From Calditrichota bacterium (GTDB lineage: Bacteria; Calditrichota; Calditrichia; Calditrichales; J004): a stretch of 64,000 bases of DNA. The notes under the pieces are model-generated. The model did not search any database. It had not been told where the DNA came from and saw nothing but the letters and a program-made list of their open reading frames with translations. Position 1 is the stretch's first letter; each line of letters begins with the position of its first letter. Below, in pieces: positions 9,558-18,545 of the stretch. Location: assembly GCA_013112635.1 (NCBI GenBank), contig JABFGF010000001.1, positions 496,001 through 560,000 on the forward strand. Reading direction: 5' to 3'. The position numbers were made by a program, and so were the translations under genes.

Positions 9558-11771
9558 TTACTCTTCCAGAGGTGTGAGGTTTGCATATTCCTTCATAAGC
9601 TTTTTAGTAATACCTTCATCTGTAAAATCCACAGTGATTTTCATTTTCTCACCCTGGCCTTCAAGGTTGCGAATCTGGCCCTTACCAAAAGTAGCATGAT
9701 ACACCCTCTGTCCGACTTTATAGGTGTCATCAACGCTTTGGTCTTCATCTTGTTTCTCAATATATGATTCAATTTTACTTTTCCTGCTGCGTGTCCGAAC
9801 AGTTTTGGAATCAGGCATATAACTTTTGGATGAATATTGCAGATAATCTTGTGGAATTTCATCCATAAAAAGCGATGGCAATGTTTGAATAAACTGATTG
9901 TTTTTCCGTCTGGATTGTGCGTAACTCAGGTACAGTTTTTCCTCAGCACGCGTCATGCCCACATAAAGTAAACGTCTTTCTTCTTCCAGCTCATCAAGGT
10001 TTGCTGCATTTCTTTGTAACGGTAAAAGCCCCATTTCCATCCCGGCGACAAACACAACCGGAAACTCAAGTCCTTTGGCCGCATGTAAAGTCATTAATGT
10101 CACAGCATTTGAATCTGAATTCCAATTATCAATATCAGTCATTAAGCTTACTTCTTCTAAAAATGCAGCAAGGCTATCATCAAGATTATTTGCCTGGCGG
10201 TATTCTGTGAAATCCTCAATACTACTAAAGAATTCTCGAATATTTGCTACACGACTCTCACTTTCATATTGATCATATTCGGTTTGATAGTGATGCATTA
10301 TTTTAGATTCGGATGCCAGTGTTGAAGTAAGTTCAACCGCGGACAAATCTTTGCTAAGCGAGATAAAGTTAGTAATTAAATCAAAGAAACCTTTTACTCT
10401 GGCGCTCATAGCCGGAGAAATTTGGGCAACTTCTTCTACTCTGCCTAAACCTTCAAACAGAGTACATTCTTCCATTTCTGTGAATTTTTCTATTTTCCCG
10501 ATGGTTGTTTCACCTACTCCCCGTAACGGGAAATTTACAATCCTTTTTAATGAAATACTATCCGCTGTGTTTACAATTAATTTTAAATAAGCAACAATAT
10601 CTTTTATTTCTTTTCGCTCATAAAACTTTTTACCACCTACAATGTTGTAAGAAATGGCATTTCGCCTCATCTGGTCTTCAATAACACGGCTTTGCGCATT
10701 GGTGCGATATAAAACGGCAATATCTTTAAAACTTCGTTTATTCGTAAAAACCTCATCATGGATTTTTTCGCGGATTACTTCAGCTTCACCGAGATCGTTT
10801 TTTGAAATTTGAACCGAAATTTTTGTACCGTCTTCACGACTTGTCCAAAGGTTCTTGCCAATCCTGTCTTTATTATGTTGCACAACAGCATTTGCGGCAT
10901 CTAAAATATATTTATTTGAGCGATAGTTTTCTTCCAGTTTAAAAACGGATACATTTTTAAAGTCCTTTTGGAAGTTTAGAATGTTGCTGATATCCGCACC
11001 ACGCCAACCATAAATGGCCTGATCTTCATCTCCAACAACACACAAGTTTTGGTGATCTTTTACAAGCTCTTTAATCATTAAATATTGTGCTTTATTTGTA
11101 TCCTGATATTCATCTACCAAAACATATTTAAAGCGGGACGCATATTTCTTTCTAATTTTGTCATTCTTTTGAAAAAGTTCTATAGGTTTTATCAATAAAT
11201 CATCAAAGTCTAAAGCATTATTTTCTTTAAGAAAACGTTGATACGACATATAAATCGATGGAAGATATTCATCCAGTCCTTCCCTTTTCTCCATATCATA
11301 TAAATCCTCCGGGAAAAGAAACTGGTTTTTGATTTTTGACAACCTGTTTTGAATCAATTTTGGCGTGTATAATTGTTGCGGAACAGTTAACGTACTGATT
11401 ACTTTTTTAATAGCTTTTACCTGATCATCCACATCATAAATAGTGAAGTTATTTGTAAAGCCGAGGCTTTCACCTTCAGTACGCATTATTCTTGCCGCTA
11501 TACTATGAAATGTGCCGATCCACAGACCACTAATATTTTCTCCGAGTATTTGTTCAACCCGTTCTTTCATTTCCCTGGCGGCTTTATTGGTAAAAGTAAC
11601 TGCCAGGATATTTTTTGGATCAACATTTTTTTCCTGAATTAAATAAGAAATCCGGGATGTTAATGTGCGCGTTTTGCCACTTCCTGCACCGGCTAGTATC
11701 AATACAGGGCCATCTGTCTGTTTTACTGCTTTGGTTTGTTCTGGGTTAAGTCCGGAAAAATCAAATGCCAT
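9558..11771 (-). CDS. pcrA: PcrA/UvrD-type superfamily 1 DNA helicase
   Basis: 737 residues. Motif Ia/I shows LILAGAGSGKTRTLTSRI; further motifs are TFTNKAAREMKERV, LVDEYQDTN (Walker B), VVGDEDQAIYGWRGAD, TLHAAKGLEFPVVFVAG and LLYVGMTRAEEKLYL. The C-terminus carries the PcrA/UvrD Tudor-like domain (YKVGQRVYHATFGKGQI, residues about 680-735), which binds RNA polymerase in homologues. It is a 3'-5' helicase for excision repair, replication restart and transcription-coupled repair. The start codon shares one base with the mltG stop (TAATG), so translation is probably coupled. Confidence 0.96.
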   Translation of the reverse strand: MAFDFSGLNPEQTKAVKQTDGPVLILAGAGSGKTRTLTSRISYLIQEKNVDPKNILAVTFTNKAAREMKERVEQILGENISGLWIGTFHSIAARIMRTEGESLGFTNNFTIYDVDDQVKAIKKVISTLTVPQQLYTPKLIQNRLSKIKNQFLFPEDLYDMEKREGLDEYLPSIYMSYQRFLKENNALDFDDLLIKPIELFQKNDKIRKKYASRFKYVLVDEYQDTNKAQYLMIKELVKDHQNLCVVGDEDQAIYGWRGADISNILNFQKDFKNVSVFKLEENYRSNKYILDAANAVVQHNKDRIGKNLWTSREDGTKISVQISKNDLGEAEVIREKIHDEVFTNKRSFKDIAVLYRTNAQSRVIEDQMRRNAISYNIVGGKKFYERKEIKDIVAYLKLIVNTADSISLKRIVNFPLRGVGETTIGKIEKFTEMEECTLFEGLGRVEEVAQISPAMSARVKGFFDLITNFISLSKDLSAVELTSTLASESKIMHHYQTEYDQYESESRVANIREFFSSIEDFTEYRQANNLDDSLAAFLEEVSLMTDIDNWNSDSNAVTLMTLHAAKGLEFPVVFVAGMEMGLLPLQRNAANLDELEEERRLLYVGMTRAEEKLYLSYAQSRRKNNQFIQTLPSLFMDEIPQDYLQYSSKSYMPDSKTVRTRSRKSKIESYIEKQDEDQSVDDTYKVGQRVYHATFGKGQIRNLEGQGEKMKITVDFTDEGITKKLMKEYANLTPLEE

Positions 11772-12835
11772 TAATTGCTTCCCTTTTTTCTACGTTCACG
11801 CGCAACCTGGCGGCGAACTTTATCAAATTCTGTTTTCGCTTTTATATGATCTTTTAAGTTTGTTGTAAAAGTATGTCTGCCGTTCCCAATCGCAACCATA
11901 TACAAATAGTTGGTTTCAGTTGGAAAAATTGTTCCCAAAATCGATAACCTGCCTGGGTTGTTTATTGGCCCGGGCGGCAATCCGTAATAAAGATATGTGT
12001 TATATGGAGATTCAATCTCCAAATCTTTATTTAATAGTCTTTTGGGCGGCCCGTCCACAATATACTGTATTGTGGGATCTGCTTGCAGGCGCATCCGTTT
12101 TTTTAGCCGGTTATAATATAATGAAGCAATGATCGGACGCTCATCGTCCTTTAATGCTTCACCTTCTACTATTGATGCCAACGTCAAAATCTCATGCTGG
12201 CTCAGCCTTAATTCTTGAAGTCTAGTTTGAACTGAATCGGCTTTAAAAATAGTTAGTGTCTGGTTTACAAGATGTTTAATTACCTCATAAACATTCTCAC
12301 CTTTTGCAAAGTGATATGTCTCCGGTAACAAATATCCTTCAAGATTTTTAACATTAAGACCAAATTCTGAAATAAATAAACTATCAAAACACAATTCCAT
12401 AAATTGTTCTGAAGGAATATTTAGTTTTTTTTCCACTTCAGAAGCAATTTGCTCTAATTCCCATCCTTCTAACAAAGTAATTGCAGTAGTATTTTCCCTG
12501 GCTGAAATAAGGTAGTTAACAACCTGATAATCATTTAGTCCATTTTGAATTGAAAAACTGCCCGCACGCATCTTTTTTTCGTACCCAAGAGATTTTGCCA
12601 GAAGTACAAAAACATCCTTATCTTTTATTAATTTTTTTGCCAGCAGTGTGTCTGCAATTTGTGTTAAAGCAGCACCACGAGGAATTTCAATATTTGTTAC
12701 TTTGCCAGTTACAACGTCTTCCGGACTTGAAAAAAAAGTCAAAATTTCCAAAAGAAATAATGGTATCAAAAAGATTATTATTAAAAATGCTTTTTGTTTA
12801 CCGGACAACCTATCAAAAACGGGTAAATTTTTCAT
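11771..12835 (-). CDS. mltG: MltG endolytic murein transglycosylase
   Basis: About 354 residues from the ATG at 12835, which lies two bases before the stop of the upstream chorismate mutase gene; a longer frame to 12895 overlaps that gene and adds no domain. A single N-terminal membrane segment (AFLIIIFLIPLFLLEILTFF) anchors a periplasmic YceG domain. The catalytic glutamate lies in LASIVEGEA, and the family signatures GYLLPETYHF, MRLQADPTIQY and SPYNTYLYYGLPPGPINNPG are all present. MltG cuts nascent glycan strands at the inner membrane and sets strand length. It is tightly coupled to pcrA downstream. Confidence 0.95.
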   Translation of the reverse strand: MKNLPVFDRLSGKQKAFLIIIFLIPLFLLEILTFFSSPEDVVTGKVTNIEIPRGAALTQIADTLLAKKLIKDKDVFVLLAKSLGYEKKMRAGSFSIQNGLNDYQVVNYLISARENTTAITLLEGWELEQIASEVEKKLNIPSEQFMELCFDSLFISEFGLNVKNLEGYLLPETYHFAKGENVYEVIKHLVNQTLTIFKADSVQTRLQELRLSQHEILTLASIVEGEALKDDERPIIASLYYNRLKKRMRLQADPTIQYIVDGPPKRLLNKDLEIESPYNTYLYYGLPPGPINNPGRLSILGTIFPTETNYLYMVAIGNGRHTFTTNLKDHIKAKTEFDKVRRQVARERRKKGSN

Positions 12836-12836
12836 A

Positions 12837-13139
12837 TTACTCTTTATGGGTTGTCTCTCTTTCGAGGCGTCGAGACTCATCAATAATGCGCTCAAACAGC
12901 CGCTTTAATGCATTATTACTCAATGGTCCTTGATTCACCTCCTGTACATTTCTGATTACATCTTCTTCTCGAGACGGCACGTAAACAGGCGCATTATATT
13001 CACGCTTAATATGCCCTATTTTTGTTGCCGATAAAGCCCTGTTATTTAACAAGGATACCAATTGAGCATCAATATTATCAATCTCAATTCGATACTTCTT
13101 AATTTTGTTTTGGAGTTCAATACTTTTGGAATCTGTCAA
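12837..13139 (-). CDS. aroQ: AroQ-class chorismate mutase, monofunctional
   Basis: 100 residues forming the three-helix AroQ fold. The first helix has LQNKIKKYRIEIDNIDAQLVSLLNNR, given here only as LQNKIKKYR...IDAQLVSLLNNR, followed by KIGHIKREY and the third helix RLFERIIDESRRLE. It converts chorismate to prephenate for phenylalanine and tyrosine, thus competing with the tryptophan branch encoded immediately upstream. The frame begins at a TTG (13139) with no in-frame ATG before the first helix, so the start is probably this TTG, although its ribosome binding site is weak. A hairpin separates it from trpA. Confidence 0.88.
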   Translation of the reverse strand: MTDSKSIELQNKIKKYRIEIDNIDAQLVSLLNNRALSATKIGHIKREYNAPVYVPSREEDVIRNVQEVNQGPLSNNALKRLFERIIDESRRLERETTHKE

Positions 13140-13157
13140 GATTTGTTCTTTTAAAAT

Positions 13158-13186
13158 TAGTGAAAACCCAATCGCGATTGGCTTTA
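13158..13186 (-). terminator. possible intrinsic terminator after trpA
   Basis: The perfect palindrome CCAATCGCGATTGG (13168-13181) is flanked by AAA/TTT arms and, on the minus strand, followed by TTTTCACTAATTTT. It lies directly after the trpA stop and before the chorismate mutase gene. The stem is short and the T tract interrupted, so it may terminate only partly. Confidence 0.45.
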
Positions 13187-13187
13187 T

Positions 13188-13979
13188 TTATTTAAATACG
13201 TTGTTAATAAAACACTTGGCCATCATAACTGCGTTATCTACATTATCGGCCTGTTCCATAGAATTGATTAATGCTGAACCAATAATAAATCCATCTGTAT
13301 GTTCGAAAAGTTTTGCTAATTGAGCTTTTTTGCTCAACCCAAAACCAATTGCTATTGGCAACGAACTGACAGTGCGTATTTTGTTTAAAAAATCCAGGGT
13401 AGAGTTATCAATATAATCAGACTTTTGTGCTCCGGTAACACCGGTAACAGAGACGCAATATATAAAACCGCTACTATTTGATGCAATAGCTTTAAGCCTC
13501 TCTACAGGTGATGTTGGCGCAGCCAAAAGAATCAAATCAACACCCTTCTTATCAAAATCTGGTTTTACAAAATCAATTTCATCAAAAGGTAAATCAGGAA
13601 TAATAACCCCATCTACTCCCGATTCTACTGCATAGTCTAAAAAATTTTCAACACCGAACGATAGAATTGGATTAATATACGACATTAAAACTATTCCAAC
13701 CTCGCTGCTTTCCCTGATTTTTTTGACAAATGAAAATATCATTTTTAAATCTGTATTATGCTGTAATGATTTAAATGAAGAATGTTGAATGGTTGGACCA
13801 TCGGCCAAAGGGTCGCTAAAAGGCACACCAATTTCTAAAATATGTACATTGTTTTCAGAAAGCATCTTTGCAAGTGGAACAGTAATGTTTTTAAAAGGAT
13901 ATTCCGGAGTGATATAAGCAATATTTACTTTTTCTCCAGTTGTTTTCTGACGTTTGAAAATTGAAGGGATTCTGCTCAT
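13188..13979 (-). CDS. trpA: tryptophan synthase alpha subunit
   Basis: 263-residue TIM barrel. It splits indole-3-glycerol phosphate to indole and glyceraldehyde 3-phosphate and passes indole to TrpB. The catalytic glutamate and aspartate are in [18 protein letters not shown], and the phosphate-binding loop is in [12 protein letters not shown] and GFIIGSAL. It overlaps trpB by four bases (ATGA), implying coupled translation. A short hairpin follows its stop. Confidence 0.97.
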   Translation of the reverse strand: MSRIPSIFKRQKTTGEKVNIAYITPEYPFKNITVPLAKMLSENNVHILEIGVPFSDPLADGPTIQHSSFKSLQHNTDLKMIFSFVKKIRESSEVGIVLMSYINPILSFGVENFLDYAVESGVDGVIIPDLPFDEIDFVKPDFDKKGVDLILLAAPTSPVERLKAIASNSSGFIYCVSVTGVTGAQKSDYIDNSTLDFLNKIRTVSSLPIAIGFGLSKKAQLAKLFEHTDGFIIGSALINSMEQADNVDNAVMMAKCFINNVFK

Positions 13980-15205
13980 TTTCGGTCTCCCTTTTTCTTG
14001 GATAAATATTTTCTTACTGATTCCAAATCTTTGTCACCTCTTCCACTTAGATTGATCACAATATTTTCAGACTTACTAAATTCTTTGATGTTGTCAATTA
14101 AGTAAGCAATGGCATGAGATGATTCTAAAGCTGGGATTATCCCCTCTTTCTCAGATAACATTTTCAAAGCGCGTATTGCAGATTCATCATTGGCAGTTTT
14201 ATATTCCACACGTCTTATTTCGTTCAAATAGCTGTGCTCAGGACCAACACCCGGATAATCAAGCCCTGCGGAAATTGAATGTGTCGGTTTAATCTGTCCT
14301 TCCGGAGTTTGCAACAAATCCATTTTTGATCCGTGCAAAACACCTAACCTCCCTTTTGTGATCGATGCAGCGTGCTGATTTGAATCTACACCTTCACCGG
14401 CTGCTTCAACACCAATTAATCTTACCGAATTGTCTTCAATAAAAGGATAAAACACGCCCATCGCATTACTGCCGCCACCGACACAGGCAATAATTGCTTC
14501 AGGTAATTTTGAAAAACGTGCTAAAGACTGTTGCTTTAATTCATCTCCAATAATGCGTTGAAAATCTCTAACAATCATCGGATAAGGATGTGGCCCAACA
14601 ACACTGCCAATTATATAATGAGTATCCCGGATATTGCTGACCCAGTCACGGATCGCTTCATTTGTTGCATCTTTTAAGGTTTGAGTCCCTGAGGTAACAG
14701 ACCTCACTTCCGCTCCTAACAACTCCATTCGGAACACATTTGGTTTCTGGCGTTCAATATCTTCAGCACCCATGTAAACAACACATTCAAACCCAAAACG
14801 GGCAGCCACGGTTGCAGTAGCCACACCATGCTGACCAGCACCTGTCTCCGCAATAATTCTTTTTTTGCCCATGTGCCGGGCAAGTAAAATTTGACCAAGG
14901 GCATTATTAATTTTATGTGCACCGGTGTGGTTTAAGTCTTCCCGCTTTAAATAAATCTTTGGGCCGCCTAAATAATCTGATAAGTTTTCTGCAAAGTATA
15001 AAGGAGTAGGCCTGCCAACCCAATTTGCCAAAAACTCTGCAAAAGTATCTTTAAAATCTTTTGTTGGGGTGATTAATTTATAGGCTTTTTCAAGTTCTAT
15101 TAAAGCAGGCATAATAGTCTCGGGGACAAAACGTCCTCCAAATTGACCAAAATAGCCTTTTTCGTTGGGTTGTAAATTATAATAATTCATACTTTGCTGA
15201 TTCAA
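13976..15205 (-). CDS. trpB: tryptophan synthase beta subunit
   Basis: 409-residue PLP enzyme that joins indole and serine to tryptophan. The PLP lysine is in [13 protein letters not shown] and the phosphate-binding loop is [26 protein letters not shown] marks the N-terminus, and this is the standard TrpB1 form. The frame begins at a TTG at 15205 with CAGGGA six bases upstream. An ATG at 15190 lacks a usable ribosome binding site, so the TTG start is favoured, though unproven. It overlaps the trpF end by 29 nt and trpA by four. Confidence 0.97.
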   Translation of the reverse strand: MNQQSMNYYNLQPNEKGYFGQFGGRFVPETIMPALIELEKAYKLITPTKDFKDTFAEFLANWVGRPTPLYFAENLSDYLGGPKIYLKREDLNHTGAHKINNALGQILLARHMGKKRIIAETGAGQHGVATATVAARFGFECVVYMGAEDIERQKPNVFRMELLGAEVRSVTSGTQTLKDATNEAIRDWVSNIRDTHYIIGSVVGPHPYPMIVRDFQRIIGDELKQQSLARFSKLPEAIIACVGGGSNAMGVFYPFIEDNSVRLIGVEAAGEGVDSNQHAASITKGRLGVLHGSKMDLLQTPEGQIKPTHSISAGLDYPGVGPEHSYLNEIRRVEYKTANDESAIRALKMLSEKEGIIPALESSHAIAYLIDNIKEFSKSENIVINLSGRGDKDLESVRKYLSKKKGDRK

Positions 15206-15791
15206 TAAATTCCCTGACTAATGAATGGTCTTTAATTCCCGGAGATTTCTCGACACCACTACTAACATCCAGCGCAGCCGCATTAGTTATTTTAATTGCT
15301 TCCAGAATATTGGCTGGTTTTAATCCGCCAGCTAAAATAAACCTTAGACCACCTGTTATTTTAGTTAATTCTTTCCATGGTAATGTTTGCCCGGTTCCAC
15401 CACGGTTTTCTGTATCACCACTGTCAATAAGCAATGTATAATTTTTCCAAACCTTAACTTCCTCATGAAGTTGAGCGCTGAAATTTAATGCTTTAATCAC
15501 AGGACGGTTTATTAAACTTGCAAAACTAATATCTTCATCTCCATGCAGTTGAACATGAGTTAAGCCACATAAAGCGGAATAACTATTAATTTCATCTGCA
15601 GAACTGTTGACAAAAACGCCAACTTTGCTAATAAATGGATTTAGTTCTGAGGTGATATTCTTTACGATTTCGGGTGCAATATAGCGTTTACTTTTTTTAT
15701 AAAAGATAAAACCCAAAGCATCTGCACCGCTTTCTTGTGCAAAAAGCGCGTCTGTAAGATTTGTTATCCCGCAAATTTTAATTCGCATCAT
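15177..15791 (-). CDS. trpF: phosphoribosylanthranilate isomerase
   Basis: 204-residue TIM barrel that converts N-(5-phosphoribosyl)anthranilate to the carboxyphenylamino-deoxyribulose phosphate. The catalytic cysteine is in KICGITN (residues 4-10) and the catalytic aspartate in [16 protein letters not shown] near the C-terminus. Two adjacent ATGs open the gene; the first overlaps the trpC stop as ATGA. Genes before and behind overlap it, so it is fully embedded in the trp unit. Confidence 0.97.
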   Translation of the reverse strand: MMRIKICGITNLTDALFAQESGADALGFIFYKKSKRYIAPEIVKNITSELNPFISKVGVFVNSSADEINSYSALCGLTHVQLHGDEDISFASLINRPVIKALNFSAQLHEEVKVWKNYTLLIDSGDTENRGGTGQTLPWKELTKITGGLRFILAGGLKPANILEAIKITNAAALDVSSGVEKSPGIKDHSLVREFIESAKYELL

Positions 15792-16549
15792 ATTGAAAAT
15801 AACTCGCGATATTTTTGAGAGATGCTTTCTGAGGTCATAAACGCTTCACCAATTAGAACCGCATTAAAACCGGCAGCCTCTATTTTTTTTATATCATCTG
15901 CAGTATGGATCCCACTTTCAGCAACTTTTATTATTTTACTGGGAATTGAAGAGCAAAGCTTTAATGCATTATTCAAATCCACTTTAAAGGTATTTAAATC
16001 GCGGCTGTTTATTCCGATAATATCTGCTCCAATATCAAGAGCAGTCTTTACTTCATTTTCAGTATGTGCCTCAACAAGAACCTCCATTCCCAAAGATGTT
16101 GCAAGGCGATATAAGCTTTGTAGTTTCTCTTTTGAAAGCATAGCCACAATTAAGAGAATAATATCAGCACCGATATTAAAAGACTCATAGACCTGTTTTT
16201 CATCAATTATAAAATCTTTTCTTAATGCGGGTAGTTTAGAAAGTGTTTTAAACCTACTTAGATAAGTCTTACTCCCCTGGAAAAACTTTTCATCCGTTAA
16301 AATAGATACGGCATTTGCAGGCATGGAACTATAAGAATCAATTATTTCGTCAATATTAAAATCCTTACGAATAATTCCTTTTGATGGCGATGCTTTTTTG
16401 ATTTCTGCAATTAAAGCTAATTTTTTTAAAGAAGCGATCTGATCTTTAAATGAAACGAGTGGAAATTGTCTTTTATCCGAACCATCCAATCTGATCTGTT
16501 CAATTTCTTCAAGTTTTACTTTAAATATTTCTTTTAATTTATCATGCAC
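15788..16549 (-). CDS. trpC: indole-3-glycerol phosphate synthase
   Basis: 253-residue TIM barrel that closes the indole ring. Signatures are LIAEIKKASPSKGIIR near residue 42, LRKDFIIDEKQ, VEAHTENE, GINSRDLNTF and VAESGIH. It is not fused to TrpF, unlike the E. coli enzyme. The start is a GTG at 16549; the only nearby ATG is out of frame. Nine bases separate it from trpD and four bases overlap trpF. Confidence 0.97.
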   Translation of the reverse strand: MHDKLKEIFKVKLEEIEQIRLDGSDKRQFPLVSFKDQIASLKKLALIAEIKKASPSKGIIRKDFNIDEIIDSYSSMPANAVSILTDEKFFQGSKTYLSRFKTLSKLPALRKDFIIDEKQVYESFNIGADIILLIVAMLSKEKLQSLYRLATSLGMEVLVEAHTENEVKTALDIGADIIGINSRDLNTFKVDLNNALKLCSSIPSKIIKVAESGIHTADDIKKIEAAGFNAVLIGEAFMTSESISQKYRELFSI

Positions 16550-16558
16550 AGTAAAATA

Positions 16559-17572
16559 TTACCTGTTTGTTTCATTGATAAGCTGATCAAGTTTTTCTTT
16601 AGCTTTACCATCTGAAACGGATTCATATGCTAACTCTACTCCGTCAAGTAAATTATTTACTTTACCACTTACAAGTATTGCAGCAGCTGCATTTAATACT
16701 GCAATATCAAGTGCTGCCCCGCTTTTATTATTTAATACATCCAGGATAATCTGTTTATTTGCATCACAATCCAAGCTTTGAATTGTGGAAATATCACGAA
16801 CTTTTATCCCGACACTTTCCGGATGAATTGTATAATTTTTAACGGTTCCATTCTTTAGTTCGCTTACAAAAGTTTCTCCTGTTATTGTCAATTCATCCAG
16901 ACCATTATGGCCATGAATAATCATCACATGTTCGGAACCTAATTCTTTCATGACATGAGCCATGGTGTTACATAAATCTTTATCGAAAACACCAATTACC
17001 TGTCTTTTAGTTTTTGCAGGATTGGTTAATGGGCCCAAAATATTAAAAATAGTGCGGACTCCCATTTCTTTTCTCGGCCCGACAGCGTACTTCATCGCCT
17101 TGTGATAAACCGGGGCAAATAAGAAAGCCAAACCAATTTTGTTAAAAACTGAAGTGAATTTGTCAATTGAAATATCAATATTAACACCCAATGCTTTTAA
17201 AATATCCGCGCTGCCACATTTACTGGAAACAGCACGGTTTCCATGCTTTGCAATTTTGACACCTGCTCCTGCAGCAACAAGGGCTGCCGTTGTAGAAATA
17301 TTAAATGTATGCAAATTATCACCACCGGTACCACAAGTATCTACAACATTTTGAGCATCAATTTTGAACGGTTCGGCGTTTGATGCCATTGCCTCGGCAG
17401 CACCGCTTATTTCATCAACAGTTTCACCTTTCATTCGGAGAGCAGTAAGTAAAGCTGCGATTTGTGCATCCGTTGCATTACCCTGCATTATGTCATTAAC
17501 AATTTCTCTTGACTCTGCACGACTCAAATCATTTTTTTGAATAACACTTTTCAATGCTTCTTTAATTGTCAT
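16559..17572 (-). CDS. trpD: anthranilate phosphoribosyltransferase
   Basis: 337 residues, usual length. It transfers phosphoribose from PRPP to anthranilate. The N-terminal helical domain is followed by the PRPP and anthranilate site with CGTGGDNLHTFNIST, AKHGNRAVSSKCGSAD and GPRKEMGVRTIFNILGPLTNP. It is not fused to the glutaminase TrpG. The start overlaps the stop of the upstream metallophosphoesterase-like gene by four bases (ATGA). No trpE or trpG occurs in the window. Confidence 0.97.
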   Translation of the reverse strand: MTIKEALKSVIQKNDLSRAESREIVNDIMQGNATDAQIAALLTALRMKGETVDEISGAAEAMASNAEPFKIDAQNVVDTCGTGGDNLHTFNISTTAALVAAGAGVKIAKHGNRAVSSKCGSADILKALGVNIDISIDKFTSVFNKIGLAFLFAPVYHKAMKYAVGPRKEMGVRTIFNILGPLTNPAKTKRQVIGVFDKDLCNTMAHVMKELGSEHVMIIHGHNGLDELTITGETFVSELKNGTVKNYTIHPESVGIKVRDISTIQSLDCDANKQIILDVLNNKSGAALDIAVLNAAAAILVSGKVNNLLDGVELAYESVSDGKAKEKLDQLINETNR

Positions 17573-18444
17573 TGATCCCTCTGATTTATGCTTTCTTTAT
17601 ATTTGGTGATTATTGGTACAATCGCAGGATGTGGCTCAATTTCTAATCCAACAGATATTCGCGCGGCATTAATTATAATCTTGTTGTTGGATTTGTGCAA
17701 ACTAATATAAATAATATTTTCTCCATCTGCTCCGGAACCAATAATAGCGGGTTTGGCGTTTAAATTAATTACATCTGATTGCTCATGAGCCATTAAAATC
17801 AAATCAAATATTTTAAACTTCGTAGTGTAATCAACAAGATCACTTTCCTCACCATGCAGTAAAAGAATATTGAAGTCACTTTCTTTAAGAGTCTTTAAAT
17901 TCTGAAAAAATAAACCACTATTATTGTCGATTTGATTGGCGTAATCTCTAACAATTTTGGGAGATAGAAAACTATTAAAAGTAATATTTGTATTCCCAGC
18001 AATAAGAGGTTTTTTCGAATTGGACTCGGGTAATTGTTTTATTCTATAATTTGAGGAAACATGTTCTCCCAAATTATTTTTGCTGATTTTGGCAAGAAAA
18101 GAAGTTCCCTCAATAAGTTCCTGTTCAGAAAGAACCCAAATATCCGGTTTTATAATTTGATAAGCCTCGACAATGGCTTTATCAAGCTCGATAAACGGGT
18201 AAGTATTAAAGGTATCTCCACCATCAATAACGATTAATTCAGGATTCTTTGATCTCTGTTTCTCAATTATCGTAGCAATTCTATCCAATCCACCAAGAGG
18301 CGGATCTCCGCAATTACAATTTTCAATGTTACCATTTAGATTGGCAAAGTACAGCACTTCAAAAAACGGGTTTTCCTGAGGTGGTTCGTTTACCTGACAG
18401 GTAGCCGAGGCAAAGTGCAACAAAACAACAAGAAATATTTTCAT
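17569..18444 (-). CDS. metallophosphoesterase/5'-nucleotidase-like exported protein with degenerate metal site
   Basis: 291 residues with an N-terminal signal peptide (MKIFLVVLLHFASATC). The core resembles the N-terminal domain of UshA-type metallophosphatases. NCNCGDPPLGGLDRIATII aligns with the CGC..GGLARRA region and VIDGGDTF matches the second metal motif. The first metal motif, normally DxH, reads NLNGN here, and the usual GNHE-like motif reads GNTN. Metal-binding residues therefore seem lost, and a catalytic role is doubtful. The only His motif remaining near the end is LILMAHEQSD. It is translationally coupled to trpD by an ATGA overlap, and is the first gene of the trp unit. What it does is unknown. 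Confidence 0.65.
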   Translation of the reverse strand: MKIFLVVLLHFASATCQVNEPPQENPFFEVLYFANLNGNIENCNCGDPPLGGLDRIATIIEKQRSKNPELIVIDGGDTFNTYPFIELDKAIVEAYQIIKPDIWVLSEQELIEGTSFLAKISKNNLGEHVSSNYRIKQLPESNSKKPLIAGNTNITFNSFLSPKIVRDYANQIDNNSGLFFQNLKTLKESDFNILLLHGEESDLVDYTTKFKIFDLILMAHEQSDVINLNAKPAIIGSGADGENIIYISLHKSNNKIIINAARISVGLEIEPHPAIVPIITKYKESINQRDQ

Positions 18445-18545
18445 AATTTAAAAATAGGGTTGATTTAAGGTAAGGGACAAAATTTTTATCTTGGGAAATC
18501 AGCAAATAATACTACTGTTTCCCATGTATTAAACCACGGAATGGT

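Noticed and set aside
12550-12933. 127-residue plus-strand frame opposite mltG and aroQ
   Set aside because: Antisense to two recognised genes; no start site or domain.
15822-16190. 122-residue plus-strand frame inside trpC
   Set aside because: Antisense to a conserved enzyme; composition is that of an antisense frame.
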